Assembly (NCBI GenBank): GCA_028583605.1
Contig: CM053331.1
Span: forward strand, 41,462,783 to 41,526,782
DNA from: Dastarcus helophoroides
Taxonomy: Eukaryota; Arthropoda; Insecta; Coleoptera; Bothrideridae
DNA: 64,000 bases
Direction: 5' to 3'
In this document: positions 22,885-34,100 of the stretch, one piece after another
How positions within the stretch are numbered: the first letter of the stretch is position 1
Layout: each line of letters begins with the position of its first letter
Program-made: the position numbers and the translations under genes
Notes under the pieces: model-generated
Databases searched by the model: none
Told to the model about the DNA's origin: nothing
The model's input: only the letters and a program-made list of their open reading frames with translations

Positions 22885-22965
22885 CATGCAAAGTGCGGTA
22901 TGGCGCAATTGATTGGGGGGAATCTCGGGTAGTAGGTCCCGGGTTCAATTCATAGATAGCTATTC
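22885..22965 (+). repeat. Possible tRNA-like (SINE head) sequence
   Basis: TGGCGCAATTGATTGG at 22901-22916 resembles a pol III A box/D arm. GGGTTCAATTC at 22941-22951 resembles a B box at tRNA-like spacing. The acceptor and T stems do not pair properly, so this is not a functional tRNA. Confidence 0.3.
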
Positions 22966-23099
22966 CCTTCTGATTTATAACTACTAATAGTGTTAAAGTC
23001 AGAGCATATTAGTAAGGGACATTAGCTTGATTGTGCACGAAACGAGAAAATTTTGCTTTATCAAAAATCGCTCAATGTGCTCACTTCCAAGAAACCAAA
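22966..23099. other. Unassigned DNA between the SINE-like head and array 9
   Basis: No gene or repeat family is recognised. Confidence 0.4.
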
Positions 23100-23500
23100 A
23101 CAAAATGGATTTTTTTTTTCAAAATGGGACTAAATTTCGAAATTTCGACTTTTTTTTCTTTAAATTTCGATTATTTTGTGGGTGTTTCAAATAAAAACAA
23201 TTGATAATCCCAAACAATTTATTTATTTTTGAATTTTTATCTTTCGTTAGAAGAAAATGTTTATTTTTTCTGATGAATTTCACTCCTTTCTTTTTTAAAT
23301 TACGATTCTTATAATTCCGAAATTTTTAGTTGTTTTCCTAACAATTTCGAATTTATGCTTTATATTTTAAATCTTTTCCTAATTACACAACAACATTTCA
23401 GTTTATGATTTGAAAAAAAAGTTAAAATCTTTAAATTGTCGCAATTTAGAGTTAAAAGTAGAAATTTAAATTGAAAATCGAAATTTTAGAAAAAAAGTGC
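23100..23500 (-). repeat. TCGAAATTT-type degenerate array 9
   Basis: It is T-rich (AAATTTCGACTTTTTTT) at the left and A-rich at the right end. Confidence 0.5.
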
Positions 23501-23749
23501 CACACTTAAAAGGATGAAGTCAACATTGTGGAAAAAATATGAAAATGCGAGGATATATTTTTGAAATGAAGAATTTGAGTAGAGTAATGCACAGACCAAT
23601 AGGTTTGACCATTTATTAGGTTCGAAGTTTGGAAACCAAATACGGGTTTCGATCTTGTTAGATCTCGTCAATTTGGTATATCCAACTCGAATGCTAACAA
23701 ATGTTCCAACAATTAAGTACTAAAAAATTCACAGACGTCAAGCGTGTGA

Positions 23750-24120
23750 CTCTTAGTACTATCACCTATTGGCGATTCGAATTAAAAGTTCGCGCCAACT
23801 ATCAGCTGATCGCAAGTAGGTCGCTTGCTTATAACCTATCTTTAAGGCTATAATATGTATGTAAAGATTAGGCATTTCCTATAAATATTTTCTTATTTTG
23901 CCAAGCAGTTTTTATAATTTTCAAATAATTATATGTATATTAAGAGGACAATAACTAAGCTAATTAAAACAAGCCGACTGTTTATACAAATTATAATGGA
24001 TTCGGGGAAAAAGCTTTTATGTTTTGGAATAGGGGCGAGATTGATTGCAGTGCATAAGCATCTTAATCTTGTTTTTACAGCTCAACTTCTGTATGGAATA
24101 ATTGTTAAAAGGTAAATTTA
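23750..24120 (+). other. Small open frame followed by a splice-donor-like sequence
   Basis: ATG at 23996 opens 39 codons (MDSGKKLLCFGIGARLIAVH and on to GIIVKR). The frame ends in AAAAG followed by GTAAAT, a plausible splice donor, with TAA immediately after if unspliced. A TTGTTTTTACAG acceptor-like sequence lies inside at about 24080. Upstream DNA from 23750 is transposon-free. I recognise no family. It might be a small nested exon or chance. Confidence 0.2.
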
Positions 24121-24572
24121 TCATTATAGCCTCAATCCTCAGGAATATTATTTTAATTTACTAGAACAGTTTAACATTCTAAAAGTTGTAAGTGACGAAT
24201 AGGTTGGAAGATAATGTAAAATTTCTTGAAGTCGTAAGTTATTTGAAAAGAACTAAATAATTTCTTAGAAGGCGTAGTAATACTTAACACTAGTTAATTT
24301 TGTTGTTCAGTTAAAGACTGAAAATGTTTAGGGGAAAGGCTTCTGAATGAAAGCCACGTTTATTATTGGCGTGTAAAAGAAGAAAATGGAGAAAAATTAA
24401 AATAAAGTAATAAGGTTTGAATTGCACATTACATCGAATAAAATTCCTTCATGATAGCATCCACCTATTCCTAACTACTGAATTAAATTACTACTTTCAA
24501 AAATTGTTTATCTGATGCTTTAGCCCCCCATATCTTACTGATAAAAATGATAATCACCACTAATAAACTGTA

Positions 24573-25127
24573 TTAACAATAAATGCCACAATAAATATTA
24601 AAAAGTCTACAATATTTTGACAAGTGACTGATATGACTGGACCAGGGTTCGTTTTTTAGCACCGTAATCAGCCAAGAAGGATTTATTTTAGTGATGAATT
24701 TTAAAATTTGGTTACCCTTACCATTTTGATCCTGCAGCATAGACATGTTGCTGCTTAAACTAGAATTTAAGTACATTCTGGAATACTTCTAATGTTTGGA
24801 AATTATTTAAAACATTAGCCACATAGTTATGGTATCGTAAATGTCCTTCTTGAGGAGAAATGCTGGCTGTAAAACTATATTTAAAATTGATAACATTTTG
24901 TAAAATTGATCATTAACTGTCTCAACAATAGAAATGTTACGGAAGAGAAATAATAGCGCTGTATATAAAATATCATGGTTTTTAGTTTCATAAACAAAGA
25001 ATGTTAGCAAGAGCCTTCTAAATATTTTCTCTTGTATATTTTTGTGTAATGCAGCCATAAACAATGCCAAAAATCTTTTATTTGTTTTTTATTTGATTTG
25101 AAGTAAATTCCATTTTCTATAATAATG
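24573..25127 (-). pseudogene. Unidentified protein-like frame, possible nested gene or pseudogene
   Basis: The minus strand has ATG at 25127 (MEFTSNQIKNK, then a stop). A +1 shift at an A-rich run leads into a long coherent frame containing FMAALHKNIQEKIFRRLLLT, NHDILYTALLFLFRNISIVE and FYKMLSILNIVLQPAF. After a TAA the same frame continues with DQNGKGNQILKFITKINPSW and HISHLSKYCRLFN. The composition, with alternating amphipathic helices (HEAT/ARM-like by eye), looks protein-like despite high AT content. I recognise no family. One frameshift and at least two stops suggest decay, unless the stops are removed by introns. The frame is antisense to ci within its first intron. Confidence 0.35.
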
Positions 25128-25129
25128 AA

Positions 25130-26550
25130 TAACTAAATTTAAAGTCTATAAATATAGGTAGGTATAAACAAATGTCTCCAACTACTTTAGGTACTTAGGT
25201 ACAAACTAATCAAACCATTAACTTCTGATTCTAACATCAACCGAAAATTGAACGCTTGTTATGGCTACATTCACAAAGCAAACGCTATATCAAAATGTAA
25301 ACAAACCTGTGACCTACAAGCAGTAGTTATAATTGTCGCCACCAGAGGGAGTGATCCTTAGCTGGAAATGCCAATTGGTTCATAGAGAAACTATGGCCAT
25401 TGCTAAGAATGTCGTATGCAAGTAGAATGCAAGCTAGAGTACTGTTGATAAAAAAAGAATATAAAATTTCATTAAAGAGTGCAACTGGTCATTTTCTTAC
25501 ATAACAACTTTTAACTTTACTTGTTCAATGCTACGGTTATAGCGCTTTGTTTAGCAGGTTAATATAAAATTTCCTTTTTTTTTAGTTCGTCGTCGAAAGA
25601 TTCTCTTCATGTAAATATCTCGCAGGGCAATTAGAAACGTCCCTAATGATAACATTTAAATGCGCAGCGGTGGCTCGGCAATTATTTACTGGATTCTGTC
25701 GCAAAAACTTCAATAGGCAGACATCCAACGATAATTGCTCCGACTCGACCAATTACCTGTCCGCTATTCGTCGCGATCGCTTTCCACCAAAAATACTTGA
25801 GATTTTATTGCCGTGCTCATTTCTTTAATAAAACATTCTGCAGCGGCATCGGAAATGTCTGGAGATACGGCGAATTTTTTGTCTTCAGCGATCGAGTCAT
25901 CGAGAGGGACGAGAACTTGTGCGGAATAAAGCGCTTATTTGGGAAATATTCTGTTATCTTCCGTGTGAATGGAGCGCGCAATAAATTGTGAAAAGCGAAA
26001 ACCTGTATACTAAACGCGGCCGTATCGGGTGACAAAATGAGTATTGCCCAAGCTATTAGCATCTTCAAACATATCTATCACCAATAATAAAAATTCCGAT
26101 GCCGAGTTTTGAAGTTGTCGCAGCGACTCGACTCGGACGAGAAGAGTTACAAAATTTCACCTGATCCTCCATAAAGCAGAGTAAACATTTAAAAGTTAAT
26201 ATTGAGATGTAAATTGGTAGATGGTCGCTCTTGGTGTTAATGCATGTGTTTGTAGAACTTGATTCCGTAATAGAGCCGCATTCCTTCCTCCCAGAACGGC
26301 AGTGACATCGACTAAACTCTCAAATTATGCGGCGTTACCGGAGTAACTTCGAATTTATTTTTAACGAACGCCCATGCCATTCATATCGTTATATCTTCGG
26401 AAATATGTTCATTAATTGTGCTCGTCGACCGGTTTCAGGATTGCGCCGCTTAATTCCGAACTTCCTTAATTGCGATCTTCCGCAACTAGTTCGGCTCGTT
26501 ATTTGCAATCCCACGATGGCAATTAAAAAGCATCTTTGTCACCAATTTTA
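25130..26550. other. Transposon-poor DNA, candidate regulatory region
   Basis: No gene or repeat is recognised. Positions 25600-26060 and 26270-26550 have more balanced base composition and many TAATT/ATTA homeodomain-type cores, as expected for insect enhancers. There is no direct proof of function. Confidence 0.3.
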
Positions 26551-26554
26551 AAAC

Positions 26555-26598
26555 GCGACCGTCGTTTGGTGGGAGTGTGCGAAAAAAATCGAAAAGCT
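26555..26598 (+). repeat. Left copy of a 45-bp direct repeat
   Basis: GCGACCGTCGTTTGGT followed by AGTGTGCGAAAAAAATCGAA recurs at 27136-27182 with few changes. The pair brackets the hAT-like element at 26616-27080. Confidence 0.7.
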
Positions 26599-26615
26599 TA
26601 GATCTTCCACTAAAC

Positions 26616-27080
26616 CAGAGTCTCCAAACTTTCGAGCATTAAAGTCATACTGATTCCTCCAGTAAGTTCCCAGGACCAAAATGGAAATAGGTGGTATTCT
26701 CTATACTCTACCTATGCGCTAACAGATGGCCTTGGTAGTACCTTCGAAAGCATAGTCAGTGTTGAAATACAAATCTTGTCCCCTGAAACCGAGAAAGATT
26801 AAAAAACACAACAGAGGTTGCTCTAACACGTTTCGATATCCAAGCTATCATCTTCAAAGAGATACTTCCACCAAAAAAAAATAGTCAACGTTGCCAGATT
26901 AGTAGAATTTTTGGCATCTAGTAGAAGATTTGGTAGAACAATTTGCTTAGTAGAAAAGTTTGGTAAAATTTTTGTCGTTTAGTAGACTTTTGTTAACATC
27001 GATAAGCTATTAGCCATCGGGGGCCGGATTAATGACACGGGCTGGTCGTTGACATGCGGGCCATAGTTTGAAGACACCTA
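26616..27080. mobile_element. Non-autonomous hAT-like element with a Penelope-type insertion
   Basis: The left end CAGAGTCTCCAAACTTTCG and the reversed right end TAGGTGTCTTCAAACTATGG match each other and the common hAT terminus CAGGGGTCTYCAAAC. GGGCC-rich sequence just inside the right end is also typical. No transposase remains. An 8-bp duplication is not evident. Positions 26755-26872 are a separate repeat inserted inside. Positions 26900-26990 hold a loose TAGTAGAA-TTTGG tandem. Confidence 0.5.
26755..26872 (-). mobile_element. Penelope-type terminal repeat family b, copy 1
   Basis: It shares CTTGTCCCCTGAAACC, AAAGATTAAA, GTTGCTCTAA and CGTTTCGATA with the copies at 29.3, 41.2 and 42.0 kb. 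On the minus strand the hammerhead-like order is TTGAAGA (C3 mutated to T), a hairpin, then GAAAC at 26832-26836. Confidence 0.6.
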
Positions 27081-27135
27081 TATTGGACCGTTCGGTTTAT
27101 TATCCGAACCGTTGCGATATCGGTTAACATTTTTG

Positions 27136-27182
27136 GCGCCAACCGTCGCTTGGTTTAAGTGTGCGAAAAAAATCGAAACGCT
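27136..27182 (+). repeat. Right copy of the 45-bp direct repeat
   Basis: GCGCCAACCGTCGCTTGG then AAGTGTGCGAAAAAAATCGA pairs with 26555-26598. The 540-bp interval and the repeat length exclude an ordinary target-site duplication. Confidence 0.7.
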
Positions 27183-28160
27183 CGTAAAAGTTCGATATTT
27201 ATGTAATGCGATCGCGTTGCTGCTGGTAACTTTCTGTGATGGTTTTGCTCGTTATGTGGGAATTTTGAGAACATGAGGCAAATTACGTTGAAATATGGTC
27301 AGCTAGGACTTAAATTACCCCGAGATGTGCTCATATTTCTTTGTTTAAATATAGAGGAATGCAGAGGAAATTCAGAAATCGTGACCATTTCCCGACGGCC
27401 TCGTATAAGCAACGTTAGAGATTCATTAATTGAACGTTGTATATATTTAGAGTGAGTTATGGCCGCAAACGTATTAATTATTAAAACATTTTCTTATAAA
27501 TTATAAAGCGAGTTTAGCGGAAACGAATTCTCGCGGTAAACATGCTCAAAATATCTCTTTGGTTTTTGTTAAAGCGAGCGGAAAATAATCTTTCGTTGTA
27601 CAGGGAGCGATCAATTAGTGTTACAAATGCACCATGAAAACGACTTATTAACGCTTTCAAGCACAATCGTCCTAGATCGTGGCGAGTGCGTCGGCTGCCC
27701 CATCATTTTTATTAAGATTCCGATTTTCATTTTTTTTCCTATCATTTCCACCCATTTTACTATCAAGTGTTTGTTTTTCAGAAAAAAATTTTACTCCACA
27801 ATTGAGGATAAATAGCAATATGAATTATTATTAAAATAAGAAAAATTAAAATCCAATGAATGACTATTTTGTAAGTAAAATATAAAAAACTTTTGGTTCA
27901 AAGCAAGACGGACATTTTTAATATTGCATCTTTCATTTTCCGAATATTTCTTTAGCTTTGGAAGTCATAACACGGTTTAAAAACTATTAAATGTTAGCTG
28001 TTACCCGCTATTTCGTTCCCCGAATTAGATAAGTATTCGATTTTACATGTTGATGAAAAAATAAGAGAGAGTTTTTAAATTTATTAAATTTATTGACAAA
28101 TTTTTTTTGTTTTAATGTTTTGCTGGTCTTAATTAAAAACCAAATTGGTTTGGATCCACG
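27183..28160. other. Unassigned AT-rich DNA
   Basis: No gene or repeat family is recognised. Several ATTAATTA-type cores occur near 27420-27480. Confidence 0.45.
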
Positions 28161-28164
28161 TAAT

Positions 28165-28600
28165 AAATCTAAATTAAGCAGATATTAACGGTTTTGAAGA
28201 GTTTATGCAGATTGCAAAATAATGTTTTGTTGAAATTCGTTGATACGATCTTGTGTATATTTAGCTTCCTCGTAGCGAGTTTCCAGCTTTATATTATGTA
28301 GCACAGTTGCGTCCTATCGCGCCAAATGAAGCTGTCAGAACATTATATTAAAAAATCCTACACTGCTAAGTTGCGATAAGGTTCTGCTTTATCGTTAGAT
28401 GACGCTGTCGTCGCTGTCAGATCATTAGTTTACACGGAAAAAGGAGAAATGTCATTTCCTCTTTGTGAATATATTATTAGTTTACAAGTATCTGAAACAG
28501 TTTTCCGGGATAAAACCTATTCTAATAACGATCCCGAATTACAAGGGTCCGTCTATACCAATTTTCGTCAAAATCGCTTCAGTAATTGAGCCGAGGAAAG
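28165..28600 (-). mobile_element. Penelope-type internal fragment
   Basis: It is co-linear with 41560-41960. The minus strand reads STNFNKTLFCNLHKLFK, preceded by two imperfect tandem units of TCTGACAGC-, CGATA- and CGCAACT-type sequence about 75 bp long. The outer part (AAAACTGTTT-, GGTTTTATCC-like) is also shared. No intact frame is left. Confidence 0.6.
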
Positions 28601-29271
28601 CCCAAACCCCTTTCGCATTTATACAAGTTAATTGCGATTTCTCTCTAAACAAACTAAAACGATTCTTCATATTTCTTTGGCCAAACGGCCCTACCTCGGG
28701 GAAAATTGGCGACGACGAAAAAAGACAAATAAACAATTAGCACCTTTTAAAACAAATAGTGCTAAGCATCTAATTTGAGGGACTCACGGATATGTGTCGG
28801 GAACCGAGTGCGACTTTAAATACACCGCAAATATAAATATTGAATTAAGCTGAACAAAGTTTACATATATCGGGTGATATTGTACACAGAGATTTATTTA
28901 TTTTACAATCCGGTAGTTCGGATGTTAGCTACCGTTTTATCTGCGAGCGTATAGAATCGCCCTCGGGTGTCATTCGCATCGCAATGTAAAACAGAAAGTC
29001 GATTGATTGGCCAGAGCAAACACTCTTCTGTTGCACTTTATTGAAAGAAGGTTATCAACGTAATAAATAGATACAGTTGCACAAGGAACTTTCGCCTTGA
29101 CCCTTCATTCTTGTATAACATCATCACATCGTGATAATCAAACGCGAACATTTCCAACATTTTGAGAGAATTCCGGTGAAACGTGGGAAAACAAATCGAA
29201 AACCAATTAGCTTTCCACTGGACAGTCGTCACGTCGGGTCAAAATCAAAGCAAACATAGATCCTACAAAAA
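28601..29271. other. Unassigned DNA
   Basis: No gene or repeat family is recognised. Confidence 0.45.
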
Positions 29272-29445
29272 TTGAAACAGAAATCTTGTCCCCTGAAACC
29301 AAAAAAGATTAAACAACAAAAGGTTGTTCTAACGCGTTTCGATAGCTAAGCCATCATCTTCAGAGAGATTTTTCTTGGTTTCAGAGGACAAGATTTGTAT
29401 TTCAATTTTTGAAGATAACTAAGGACCAGTACGTTCCACCAAAAT
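29272..29445. mobile_element. Penelope-type terminal repeat family b: inverted pair
   Basis: Positions 29272-29370 are a minus-strand unit with CTGAAGA (29363-29357), hairpin arms GATGGC/GCTATC, and GAAAC. Positions 29371-29445 are a plus-strand terminus (CTTGGTTTCAGAGGACAAG onward to ACCAGTACG). The same inverted arrangement occurs at 41966-42200. Confidence 0.65.
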
Positions 29446-29754
29446 AGATCCTACAAATTCATTACCAACTATTCGAATAAGGGCACCGACTATGACCAAA
29501 TTATTAAGAAACGTTGTTTTGTATCTTCTACCGATAGGAATTCGGGTAGCGGATCCCGTGAGCAAGGGGCTATCTCCTCCGAAAATAGGACGCTCCGACG
29601 TCAAATTTGAACGGCACCCTCGGGGGACATCGTCCTTCGCCCCGCGTGAGACTTTTACAGAAGGAAAATGCCAGAAGAGGTAGATAAAAGCGTTTGAATT
29701 TTCAATCAAGGTGACCTTGAATTGACGTTAACGAAATCTCTAACTGTACTCGAT
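29446..29754. other. Unassigned DNA
   Basis: No recognised feature. Overlapping frames at 29419-29709 and 29492-29683 on opposite strands are treated as chance. Confidence 0.4.
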
Positions 29755-29875
29755 CGCAGAGAGAGGCTATAGTTCAGAAATCAACCGCGGGCGGCGTCAG
29801 TTTGCGCACGCGCGTCTAAGCCTCGCTTCAGCGGCGAGCAGCGTACCGCACACGCGTGTACACGCAACCATTGTT
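29755..29875. promoter_or_regulatory. CpG-rich block inside the intron
   Basis: Dense CG dinucleotides (ACCGCGGGCGGCGTCAGTTT, then GCGCACGCGCG and ACACGCGTG) contrast with the AT-rich surroundings. A TCAGTT initiator-like word lies at about 29799. It could be an alternative internal ci promoter or an enhancer. There is no coding signal. Confidence 0.25.
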
Positions 29876-30766
29876 TGACCAATATAAATTAAACTAGTTT
29901 AATTGTTATTAATGATACAACAAACGTGTAAAAATATATACTGGGATTTCAATAAGAACTTATCTAAACGGGCGTACCAAGTACGATCATATTAAATTGA
30001 GCCGAGCTTTTGACTTGTCTTTGGTAAATTAAGTTGTTGGATTAATTTCGCCTCGAAAGGTATGTCTAGAATGCGTTTTAAGCGCTTACGTTCACGACCT
30101 AGCGCGAACAAATAGTACGCAATAATAAAACGTCCAGACTTGTAATATTTTACGGTTTACTGGTACATTGCAGGTAATTTAATACCCCGGTGACTTATTT
30201 CAGTTGATAATTTGCCGTTCGCGTATTGAATTTCAGGAGTGGTTTTTCCAGTTAAGCGTTCGCCAGGTCGACTTGTTCAAATTAATTAACTCATCCATGA
30301 GATATTAGCGAAACAAAATGATAAATATTCCGTAGTGAAATGTTCGGGTATAAGAAGTAATTATATCTACCTTGGTAGATAACGAGTCAAAACAAGAAAT
30401 TGATAAAGAAGATGGATGGCCTGGTAAAATGAAAAGAAGCCTCATTAAGGAGCTAATCTAGGGTTTTTGATTGATGCACCGAGCGCCAATTCGCTACAAT
30501 ACCTAGTGGCGTAGCAACATGTCAGTCGAGGAGGTTTCAATCGGTTAGGAATTTACCTAATTAGCGCTATTTTTTTACTTCAACAGATCGCAAGATTTTT
30601 GTTGTTTAACTTTTCGGTGTCGCCTATATCTTCTTCAAAACTCCAAATAGTAATTTACTTGTAGTTTTCTTCAAGACTCGACTACTCGAATACTCAATTT
30701 TGTGTAATTTCGAGAAAGGATTTTTTATAATTTCGAATTTTTTTTCGCTTTATTTTGACCCCCAAA
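29876..30766. other. Unassigned DNA
   Basis: No gene or repeat family is recognised before the LINE fragment at 30768. Confidence 0.45.
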
Positions 30767-30767
30767 A

Positions 30768-31212
30768 CACAATTTAACTCTTTTGGATTCAATTCAAAGA
30801 AAAGCGATTCGCCTAATTGATGACGAGAGTCTGACCGATTCTCTCGAAACACTGGAGCACAGGCGTATGGTTGGTGACTTGTCTCTTTTCTACAAGTACT
30901 ATCATGGAAGATGCTCGCAGGAACTAATATGATTGATCCCCCTAAGGGCAAGATTCTTGACGCGTACTAGATAGTCGGAGACAGCAAATTCCTGTGCGGT
31001 CCAGCTTGACACAGTGAGGACTTCTGTCTACGGATACTCTTTTTTTCTATAGAACTTCCAAGTTATGGAACTTATTACTGAAAGGAATTTTCCCCAAAAA
31101 TTCCAACCTATCCTTGTTTAAGAAGGCGGTTCATCGCCATCTATCCTCGTTTCCGCATCCTACTCGCAGTGCTTTGAAAGCATAATGGGGTTACCCTTTG
31201 CGTGTGGATTAA
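30768..31212 (+). mobile_element. LINE 3' fragment (copy F)
   Basis: It is 5'-truncated at AACTCTTTTGGATTCAATTC, close to the breakpoint of copy C. It carries IRLIDDESLTDSLETLEHRR, LSLFYKYYHGRCSQELI and the C-terminal YRTSKL/FPKN blocks with frameshifts. It ends at CCTTTGCGTGTGGATTAAA. It is very similar to copy E. Confidence 0.87.
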
Positions 31213-31965
31213 AATTTAAAAAATCTTTAAATCTAAAATTTCGATAATATTTTGTCTAGAAAATTCGAGTTTATTCCAAAAATTTATGTAAATTTTACTT
31301 TTTTGGAATTTCCAGTTAAATTTCGATTGTAAAGTTTAAATATTTTGTGTGGATTCCTTAATAAAAAATGATTTCCCATTCACTGTAAATTCGGGCTTTT
31401 GAAATTTTCGAAATTTTCATTTTATTGTCAAAATTTCAAAAATTTATTTATTTTTTTCGTCTATTTTTTTATGGAGGGTCGATTGTAAAACCAAAAGGAG
31501 ACATCGATTAAAATTTCTAGTCGAAATTTCGAGGTTAAAAGTCAAATAAAAAAGAAAAAATGAAATTAGAAATGGTTCTTCTTGAACTTTACGAAGTTTT
31601 TCTTCGAAATTTCGATTCTCCTTTCAAAAATCCAATCCAAAGTAAAAATTTTGAGAACTGCTGTATTTACTCTATTACGAAATCATTATGATTTTCGTTT
31701 TCGAAATTTCTACTTTTATTTCAATTTTCGAACACAAAATTTGAGGAAAACAATGTTTTTTAATTACAAAGTTATTTGAAACTCAACTTACATTTTATTT
31801 GGAGACAAGATTTTTTTTTGTGACATTTTAAATTCTGTTTTGAAATTCCGAATTTTTTAGAGAATTTAATTTTTTTATGAAATTTCAAAATTTCAACTTT
31901 AATTTTCTGTTAAAATTTCGCATTTGAAAGTTAAAAGAAGACGAAATGTAATTATGTATATGCAT
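31213..31965 (-). repeat. TCGAAATTT-type degenerate array 10 (mixed, T-rich right half)
   Basis: GAAATTTTCGAAATTTTC, TTTCGATTCTCC and AAATTTCTACTTTT pieces follow LINE copy F. Unlike at copies B to E, the A-rich strand is not the LINE sense strand. Confidence 0.6.
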
Positions 31966-31971
31966 AAATAT

Positions 31972-32352
31972 TGTTACGGGCTTTATCGGTTCGAATTGAT
32001 TCACACGTGAATTGAAAATAATACCCACTTTATTACTAAACTAAACTTGGATCACCACAATTGAACAATTAACTCACTTATTATTGACTTCTACTAACTC
32101 ACTAATTACACTGACTCTAACTGACTGACTCGAGGGAAAGCTGATCGCCTTTTATAGTTTTGGCATCCAGGGTCTAGAACAATCCGGCAGATAAGGCTTA
32201 TCGTTTGCCAAAATTTCGGGAATGCTTATCTGCCACTTGCTTCGTTATCACGATCGCTTTTCCCTTATCAGACCATTCTAGAAACTTTTTTTATGTACTA
32301 AATTCTACAATTCTATTCTAAATTCCATTCCATCTATTTACATTGCGTTACA
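31972..32352 (-). mobile_element. Solo LTR, Ty3/gypsy type (family a)
   Basis: The 381-bp unit begins TGTTACGGG and ends GCGTTACA, the inverted TG...CA ends of an LTR. It is flanked by a 4-bp duplication ATAT (31968-31971 and 32353-32356), the size produced by gypsy-group integrases. Read on the minus strand it has TATAAAAG (32156-32149), an initiator-like TCAGTCAGT about 30 bases on, and AATAAA (32034-32029) before the end. There is no primer-binding site or internal region, so it is a recombined solo LTR. A truncated relative is at 508-678. Confidence 0.85.
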
Positions 32353-32369
32353 ATATAAATAGCCTCTAT

Positions 32370-32960
32370 CTCAGGTCTTTACCTGAAGAAATTTTAACCA
32401 CGAAATTAATGTTTTTTTCGAAATTTACAAAAAAAGATTTTTTACCAAAATTTTATATTTTGATTTTGGGAGAAAAAAAAAATGAATTTCGAAAAAAAGT
32501 CGAAATTTCTAAAAACGGGAACGATTGAATTTTGAAAAATAAAAAGTCGAAAATTTGAAAATTGGAAAAGAAAAGTTGAAATTTTCAAAGAAGAAGAAGT
32601 CTAACTTTTCAAATAGAGTCGAAATTTTCAGAAAAAATCAAAATTTTGAAAAAAAGTCGACATTTTCAAAAAGTTGATAATGATAAAAGTCAAAATTCAA
32701 AATAAGAACTACTAAGAACTAATTGTCAGGAGTAAATATTCCAAAAAACTGAAAATTTTTTTAATGTAAATTTGGAAACTTTATAGAAAGTCAACATTTT
32801 GAAAAAGTCGATGCTTTCAAAAAATTAAATTTAAAAAAGAAATTTTGAAAAAATGCCGAATTGATTGTTATTATAGTTTATTGTGACACTTTGAAATAAG
32901 ATTAATTTTGAAAAAATATGAAAGTCGAAATTAAAGAAAAAAAAGTAGATATTTTCCGGA
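32370..32960 (+). repeat. TCGAAATTT-type degenerate array 11 (A-rich on +)
   Basis: This is the clearest example of the unit: GAAAAAAAGTCGAAATTT-like words recur every 18-24 bases with drifting spacers. Confidence 0.7.
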
Positions 32961-33039
32961 GAAAGTAAAGTCTTGACCAAAGGTTCTTTGCTAAATTACT
33001 CGATTCTTTCCTCAATTTTCGATAAAATTTGAAAGCATA

Positions 33040-33112
33040 TTTTGTCCATCCGGCACCGGATCCGCGGACCCCTTCTTCCCCCCTCCCCATGCCAAAGTCG
33101 CGAGCCGCCATT
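33040..33112 (-). mobile_element. DNA transposon terminus (hAT-like, degenerate)
   Basis: The minus strand starts CAATGGCGGCTCGCGACTTT, near the CAGTGGCGGCTCGTGA end seen in many arthropod non-autonomous elements. A G-rich stretch follows. No partner terminus is found nearby. Confidence 0.3.
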
Positions 33113-33740
33113 GGAAAAGAAGTCGAATTTCGAGAATAAAATCAAATAAATTTTTTCGTTTGACTGTCGAGCCAGAAAAGACATCAACTACTTTAAGTGT
33201 TACTGGACTTTCGTTGCTTGAAAAGCGAATTGCGGAAATGTAAGTTGACACGTCCGACTTTTACTGATCGAAGTGGCATGTTACTCAAGAAAATTGTCTC
33301 GTTTGCTTTAAAACTGTCACACACGACATAAGTTATTTGTTATTAAGTTTAACGCGGCCCATGCGACGTCAAACGACGAAATGTGTTGCTTTAAAGGTTC
33401 TTTTTTTACGAGAATACAGAAGATTGAAACGTTCACGAATAAACGTCGCTCAGATTTACGATCGAATTTTAAGACATCCTGGAGCTCTTGAGGCCAGAAC
33501 TTCCGTCAGCGATTGAACCGAATTGGTTTAAAAGTTGAAATTTAATCTCTAAAACTGTTTGATAGGGGTTGACAACTTAAATGAAAGATCACTAATTTTT
33601 AAGTTAGAAATATGAAAATTGGTGTCTAAGCTTCTGTTTATAAATAAAAGTCAGTTGTATCAGCGTATAGGAAAATTCATCTCCAAACTTTCGACACCTG
33701 TGTACTCTTTTCATATTTTTTCGTGACGTTTAGTACCCCT
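33113..33740. other. Unassigned DNA
   Basis: No gene or repeat family is recognised. Confidence 0.45.
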
Positions 33741-33744
33741 CGTT

Positions 33745-33910
33745 GCATCCTATATATAATATATAAATGAGGTAGTGTGTTAGTCCGTTTTTTAGTCTTC
33801 TGAACGTATCAACGAATTTGAACAAAACATTATTCTGCACGAACTCCATAAAGCTGTGCAAGTTGATTAAGTTAGTTTTGTTACGTTTATCCAAACAATT
33901 GAATTTTTAA
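33745..33910 (+). mobile_element. Penelope-type internal fragment
   Basis: It begins with TAGTCCGTTTTTTAGTC-like sequence shared with 48.09 kb and reads STNLNKTLFC in the same frame as the other copies, then diverges (TNSIKLCKLI). It is abutted by a hAT terminus on its right. Confidence 0.5.
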
Positions 33911-33914
33911 TTTT

Positions 33915-33996
33915 TGGGCCTCCCGTGCAGCGCATACCCCCATCAAACTCTTCCTGTAACCCTGAGGATACGCATACCACACTTTGGGAAACACTG
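33915..33996 (-). mobile_element. hAT transposon terminus
   Basis: Read on the minus strand it starts CAGTGTTTCCCAAAGTGTGG then ATGCGTATCC and GGGTATGCGC. This is the widespread hAT end CAGTGNTTCCCAAA with its GGTACGC-rich subterminal block. The other end is not found, so only a fragment or a tightly truncated copy remains. Confidence 0.6.
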
Positions 33997-34100
33997 CTCC
34001 AGGGAGGTAAAATCTATTAATAAAATTGATAGCCCGAATCGTTTGCTCTAGAAATATAAAATTTGGCCCAGGAGTTCCTTACATAGCGTGGGTGAGCACC

